From positions 1-8,149 of the forward strand of contig JAKSCF010000446.1 of NCBI GenBank assembly GCA_022360735.1: a stretch of DNA of 8,149 nucleotides, written 5' to 3'. Under the pieces are notes generated by a model, which made no database searches, was not told the origin of the DNA, and saw only the letters and a list, made by a program, of their open reading frames with translations. The stretch is from Clostridia bacterium. GTDB lineage: Bacteria; Bacillota_A; Clostridia; Peptostreptococcales; JAAYPU01. A program made the position numbers and the translations under genes. Positions 5,800-8,149 of the stretch are shown one piece after another. Numbering within the stretch: position 1 is the stretch's first letter; every line of letters begins with the position of its first letter.

Positions 5800-6411
5800 T
5801 TTAAGGACGACTCGATTGATGGCATCAAGAGCAGATTTTACAACCATTTCATCACTATTACGTCCTGCAACGGAAGAACCAGAAAGTAAAAGTTCTTTTC
5901 CATTTTCAAAAGTAGTGATCAAAGTAATAAAAGCTTCTTTTCCTGTGACCATTACTTTCAAAACATCTTCTAGGATAAAAATATCTTTCTTATCAAAGAA
6001 ACTCTCAACTGCATTAATAACAGCTAAAGCCAACAACTTATAAACATTATTGGCAGAATTAGGGCCGGAACTGGTGCCCTCATAACAAGTGCCGTCTGTT
6101 TCCAGTACAACCTTAGCTTCAAATATGTTGGAACGGGTAGTATGTTCAATACTGCTTAGCTTAAGTCTAAAATCTGCCATAGCTATTGTTGATTCATCAT
6201 CCACCTGAGCAACGCTAATCTTTTTGTAATCAACATCAATGTTAAATTTTGAAATCAATATGGATTGGATATCTCTGGATAATTGTTTTGGACTTTTTTC
6301 CATGTTAGAGACAATATGAATCTCTTTTATTTCATCATTCTCCAATACAATTCGACTACAAATAACGCTGTTAATCTTGTTAATAAAATTTTCAATCTCT
6401 TTTATCATCAT
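5773..6411 (-). CDS. Conserved-looking protein of unknown function, duplicated C-terminal half
   Basis: Soluble protein of 212 residues with no signal peptide or membrane segment. Residues 27-70 (EIKEIHIVS ... SPKQLSRDIQSIL ... DYKKISVAQV) form a distinct N-terminal region of a kind I have met in uncharacterised Clostridia proteins but cannot name. The rest looks like an internal duplication: VVLETDGTCYEGTSSGPNSA (101-120) plus a helix ending AVINAVESF (130-138) parallels TFENGKELLLSGSSVAGRNS (167-186) plus ALDAINRVV (194-202). The product starts MM. The second Met (6408) is 7 nt from GGGTG (6416-6420) and may be the true start. The gene has its own promoter (6460-6488). Its last residues (DYQTG) come from the inverted-repeat arm 5775-5787, so the original end may have been replaced. 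It sits between two HD-GYP-type genes. Confidence 0.8.
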   Translation of the reverse strand: MMIKEIENFINKINSVICSRIVLENDEIKEIHIVSNMEKSPKQLSRDIQSILISKFNIDVDYKKISVAQVDDESTIAMADFRLKLSSIEHTTRSNIFEAKVVLETDGTCYEGTSSGPNSANNVYKLLALAVINAVESFFDKKDIFILEDVLKVMVTGKEAFITLITTFENGKELLLSGSSVAGRNSDEMVVKSALDAINRVVLKLSRDYQTG

Positions 6412-6414
6412 TTT

Positions 6415-6597
6415 TCACCCATAAACAGACAAGATTTGGGAAATATTCATTCTTATTAGATTATAAATAAAAAACCATCTTTCATCAATATAAATTGAAA
6501 AATTAGTGATGCCGTATTTTGTAGAAAAATCTGAGTAGATTGCAAATAGGGATTTAGAACCGGTAAGAAATTCTAATGCCGTTTTCAGAAATAACAT
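6415..6597 (-). CDS. Doubtful 60-codon ORF
   Basis: Open frame starting ATG directly after the strong hairpin 6599-6642, with no ribosome site (the preceding bases are hairpin arm). The 60-residue product is rich in Phe, Ile and Tyr and is not recognised. Its frame is the same as that of the HD/HD-GYP gene upstream, and stays open right back to that gene's TAG stop, 75 sense codons in all. It ends with TGA inside the ribosome site of the next gene, and contains that gene's promoter. It could be a small gene, a relic of a longer HD protein, a read-through extension, or chance in AT-rich DNA. Confidence 0.25.
   Translation of the reverse strand: MLFLKTALEFLTGSKSLFAIYSDFSTKYGITNFSIYIDERWFFIYNLIRMNISQILSVYG
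6460..6488 (-). promoter_or_regulatory. Promoter of the 212-residue protein gene
   Basis: TTGATG (6483-6488), a 17-bp spacer and a perfect TATAAT (6460-6465) on the - strand. Transcription should start near 6453, leaving a leader of about 42 nt before the ATG at 6411. It lies within the doubtful 60-codon ORF, which counts against that ORF. Confidence 0.7.
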
Positions 6598-6598
6598 A

Positions 6599-6642
6599 TA
6601 GCCGGTATCCTGTATAGGAAAACCTATACAAGATACCGGCTA
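6599..6642 (-). terminator. Strong hairpin at the end of the HD/HD-GYP gene
   Basis: TAGCCGGTATC (6599-6609) pairs with GATACCGGCTA (6632-6642) over 11 bp, then after one mismatch TGTATAGG (6611-6618) pairs with CCTATACA (6623-6630) over 8 bp, with an AAAA loop. The gene's TAG stop (6640-6642) is the first triplet of the stem. On the - strand only TATATGTTATTTC follows, so the U-tract is poor and this is not a textbook intrinsic terminator. It may stop transcription, protect the mRNA 3' end, or act on the stop codon. Confidence 0.6.
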
Positions 6643-7914
6643 ATTTGAATGAGTAAAAGACTTATTTAAAGAATGTAATTGGATAACTTGATCATTAAAT
6701 GTATTGTATTCGCGATAAGCTTCTTTTTGTACCTTTGAATTCAGATCATATAAATAATTGATATTCCGGATGAGAACTTTTGTGATGGGAACAGATATTT
6801 TATGATCTTGTGCCATATCATTGAGTAATGCTAATACCGCATCTTTTTTCATGCTTTTCCTATAAGGACGATTTTCAGTGAGTGCTGTAAAAATATCAGA
6901 AATAATTAATATCTGTTCTTCTATAGACAAGTCTTTTAAGACTTTACCGTGAGGATATCCCGAACCATCATGACGTTCGTGATGAGAGCAAGCAAACTTA
7001 GCAATTTTTTCTAAACCGTTGACATTGCTCAATATATTATAGCTGTACGTAACATGACTCTTCATAGCTTCAAACTCTTCGGTTGTAAGGCTTGCAGGCT
7101 TTTCCAATATACGATCGTCAATAGCAAGCTTGCCGATATCGTGAACCATACCGGCGATTTCAAGATTATTGAGGGTATTTTGAGGTAAATACAATTGCTT
7201 ACCCAATTCAAAAGCGATTTTAGAAACACCTAAAGAATGGGCAGCTGTAAACTTACTTTTGTAGTCGGTAATTTTCTCGAATAAAACGATGAAATTTTTT
7301 AATTCTTCATATGTTGTAATGTGTGTATCATATTCAAAAGAAGATTTGACCACTTCTTTATGATTTTCCAAATTAGACCAAAAAACTTTGCTGTTCAGCA
7401 TGTTTTCAAAAAAAGGCATAAGATGAGGATGAAACTTATTGCCCATATCCCTTGAAATAATGCTTAAAAGTTGTTGCTTATGCTCAATTAGATTATCAGG
7501 ATTTTTGTCAATTAAAATAGAAAGACGGTCAGCCAGAAAAATAATATGACTGGGTAAAGGTATGTTGGCATTCATATTTTTGCCGTAATGAGTATGATGG
7601 TAAAGAATCATTTCCGCAAAATCACTATAATATTTCACCTTATTTAACAAAAAATATCCGGTTTCAGAATGAAAGGATTGATCTTCGAATTCGTAGCTTC
7701 TTAAGTGGCTAAAATTACTTTTAGAGAATACGCCGATGTCATGTATGAGCGCAGCTGTAACGATTTTTTGTATATCATCGTTAGAATAATTCATTTCTTT
7801 AAGTATATGTAAGGTAATATAAGCTGTATCATAATGATGAGAGCCCACTAAAGAGTCAACATAGTCCAAAGCTTCTGAAAAGGAAAACAATAGTTGATTT
7901 CTGGAAATATTCAT
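6640..7914 (-). CDS. Tandem HD / HD-GYP domain protein
   Basis: Soluble two-domain phosphohydrolase of 424 residues from the preferred start. Residue numbers here count from an upstream ATG at 7953. The C-terminal domain (about 225-400) is a complete HD-GYP: H239, H271-D272 with K275 (MVHDIGKLAI), H300, HHERHDGSGYP (324-334) and D353. It is predicted to cleave c-di-GMP or a relative. The N-terminal domain (about 25-185) is a degenerate copy: H71-D72, H95, H119-H120 and D142 remain, but HDIGK has become HDIGV and the GYP motif is absent, so it may bind rather than cleave. The start at 7914 is chosen because AGAGGTG stands 4 nt upstream. The ATG at 7953 has no ribosome site and lies before the predicted transcription start. 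There is no membrane segment and no GGDEF domain. Confidence 0.88.
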   Translation of the reverse strand: MNISRNQLLFSFSEALDYVDSLVGSHHYDTAYITLHILKEMNYSNDDIQKIVTAALIHDIGVFSKSNFSHLRSYEFEDQSFHSETGYFLLNKVKYYSDFAEMILYHHTHYGKNMNANIPLPSHIIFLADRLSILIDKNPDNLIEHKQQLLSIISRDMGNKFHPHLMPFFENMLNSKVFWSNLENHKEVVKSSFEYDTHITTYEELKNFIVLFEKITDYKSKFTAAHSLGVSKIAFELGKQLYLPQNTLNNLEIAGMVHDIGKLAIDDRILEKPASLTTEEFEAMKSHVTYSYNILSNVNGLEKIAKFACSHHERHDGSGYPHGKVLKDLSIEEQILIISDIFTALTENRPYRKSMKKDAVLALLNDMAQDHKISVPITKVLIRNINYLYDLNSKVQKEAYREYNTFNDQVIQLHSLNKSFTHSN

Positions 7915-7940
7915 AAGACACCTCTTAACAATAAATACAC

Positions 7941-7960
7941 CTAAGTATAACATTACTTAG
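7941..7960. promoter_or_regulatory. Palindrome over the -10, possible operator
   Basis: CTAAGTA (7941-7947) and TACTTAG (7954-7960) are perfect 7-bp inverted repeats with a 6-bp centre. They cover the -10 of the HD/HD-GYP gene, where a bound dimeric repressor would block transcription. The palindrome is AT-rich, so chance is possible. Confidence 0.45.
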
Positions 7961-7972
7961 ATGTTTTTTCCA
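7944..7972 (-). promoter_or_regulatory. Promoter of the HD/HD-GYP gene
   Basis: On the - strand an extended -10, TGTTATACT (7944-7952, hexamer 7944-7949), with a weak -35 TGGAAA (7967-7972) at 17 bp. The start near 7937 lies downstream of the ATG at 7953 and upstream of the one at 7914, which supports the latter as the real start codon. Confidence 0.5.
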
Positions 7973-8045
7973 GAAAAAATGACAAATTTTACGTATTGGA
8001 AATATTGAATTCTCAATCTTTTTACCTATATTTGGTTATTATAAT

Positions 8046-8068
8046 AAGTATAAAAACACATTATACTT
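8046..8068 (-). terminator. Possible weak terminator of the right-edge gene
   Basis: AAGTATAA (8046-8053) and TTATACTT (8061-8068) are a perfect 8-bp inverted repeat with a 7-nt loop that includes the stop codon of the right-edge gene. On the - strand ATTATTATAATAA follows. The stem is nearly all A-T, so termination would be weak. Confidence 0.35.
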
Positions 8069-8149
8069 GATGCTTTCTCATCAATTCTGTAGCTTTTTTC
8101 CTTGTTTTAGGACTCAGACTTTCTTTAGATGATTGAATAAAAGCATGAA
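8061..8149 (-). CDS. 3' end of a gene running off the right edge
   Basis: The last 28 codons of an open frame that enters from the window edge and ends at TAA (8061-8063). The tail begins HAFIQSSKESLSPKTR and ends ELMRKHQV: a basic, helix-prone, protein-like C-terminus. No start is visible and the family cannot be named. The gap to the HD/HD-GYP gene is about 146 bp and holds that gene's promoter and the weak stem 8046-8068, so the two genes are probably separate units. Confidence 0.5.
   Translation of the reverse strand, partial: HAFIQSSKESLSPKTRKKATELMRKHQV

Noticed and set aside
5568..5804. 78-codon ORF on the + strand
   Set aside because: It starts directly at the HD-GYP start, has no ribosome site, and runs across the inverted repeats and leader, whose signals all read on the - strand.
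5816..6043. 75-codon ORF on the + strand
   Set aside because: Antisense to the 212-residue protein gene, whose internal repeat and ribosome site support the - strand.
8003..8019. Terminator-like ATTGA-ATTC-TCAAT followed by CTTTTT on the + strand
   Set aside because: Only 5 bp of A-T-rich stem, and no + strand gene ends nearby.

Overview
The window is AT-rich, uses strong GGAGG-like ribosome binding sites, and carries a Gram-positive LexA (SOS) box, a clostridial-type DinB, an M29 aminopeptidase, a DUF5317-like membrane protein and two HD-GYP-type proteins. Together these suggest an anaerobic Firmicute of the class Clostridia, probably an amino-acid fermenter. The genus cannot be told from sequence alone. 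No phage, IS transposase, CRISPR array, rRNA or tRNA gene was seen.

Layout. 1-187: a block of hairpin repeats whose stems show compensatory changes, ending at the dinB stop codon. 188-1432 (-): DinB-type translesion polymerase under an SOS box (1471-1484). 1657-2439 (+): TauE/SafE-type transporter, divergent from dinB, with its own promoter. 2446-2550: nested inverted repeats and a terminator between convergent genes. 2539-3648 (-): M29 aminopeptidase, short form. 3763-5567 (-): a two-gene unit of a membrane HD-GYP protein followed by a DUF5317-like membrane protein, overlapping by 7 nt. 5568-5787: a 13-bp inverted repeat enclosing a promoter, a foldable three-way-junction leader and a possible 25-aa peptide ORF, all pointing into the HD-GYP gene. 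5773-6411 (-): two-domain protein of unknown function with an internal duplication. 6412-6642: promoter, a 60-codon ORF of doubtful status and a very strong hairpin that includes the upstream stop codon. 6640-7914 (-): soluble tandem HD / HD-GYP protein. 8061-8149 (-): the 3' end of a gene running off the right edge.

How the genes fit together. The right half (3763-7914) groups two HD-GYP-type proteins, one membrane-bound and one soluble, around an unknown protein. HD-GYP domains are known to hydrolyse cyclic di-GMP and related dinucleotides, so a second-messenger role is likely, but no GGDEF cyclase or recognisable c-di-GMP riboswitch is present here. The left half is a set of unrelated single-gene units.

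The best candidate for something undescribed is 5590-5787. It looks like a structured cis-regulatory leader with a small signal-peptide-like ORF, or alternatively a short mobile (MITE-like) element carrying these. The hairpin repeat block at 1-187 is the second candidate.
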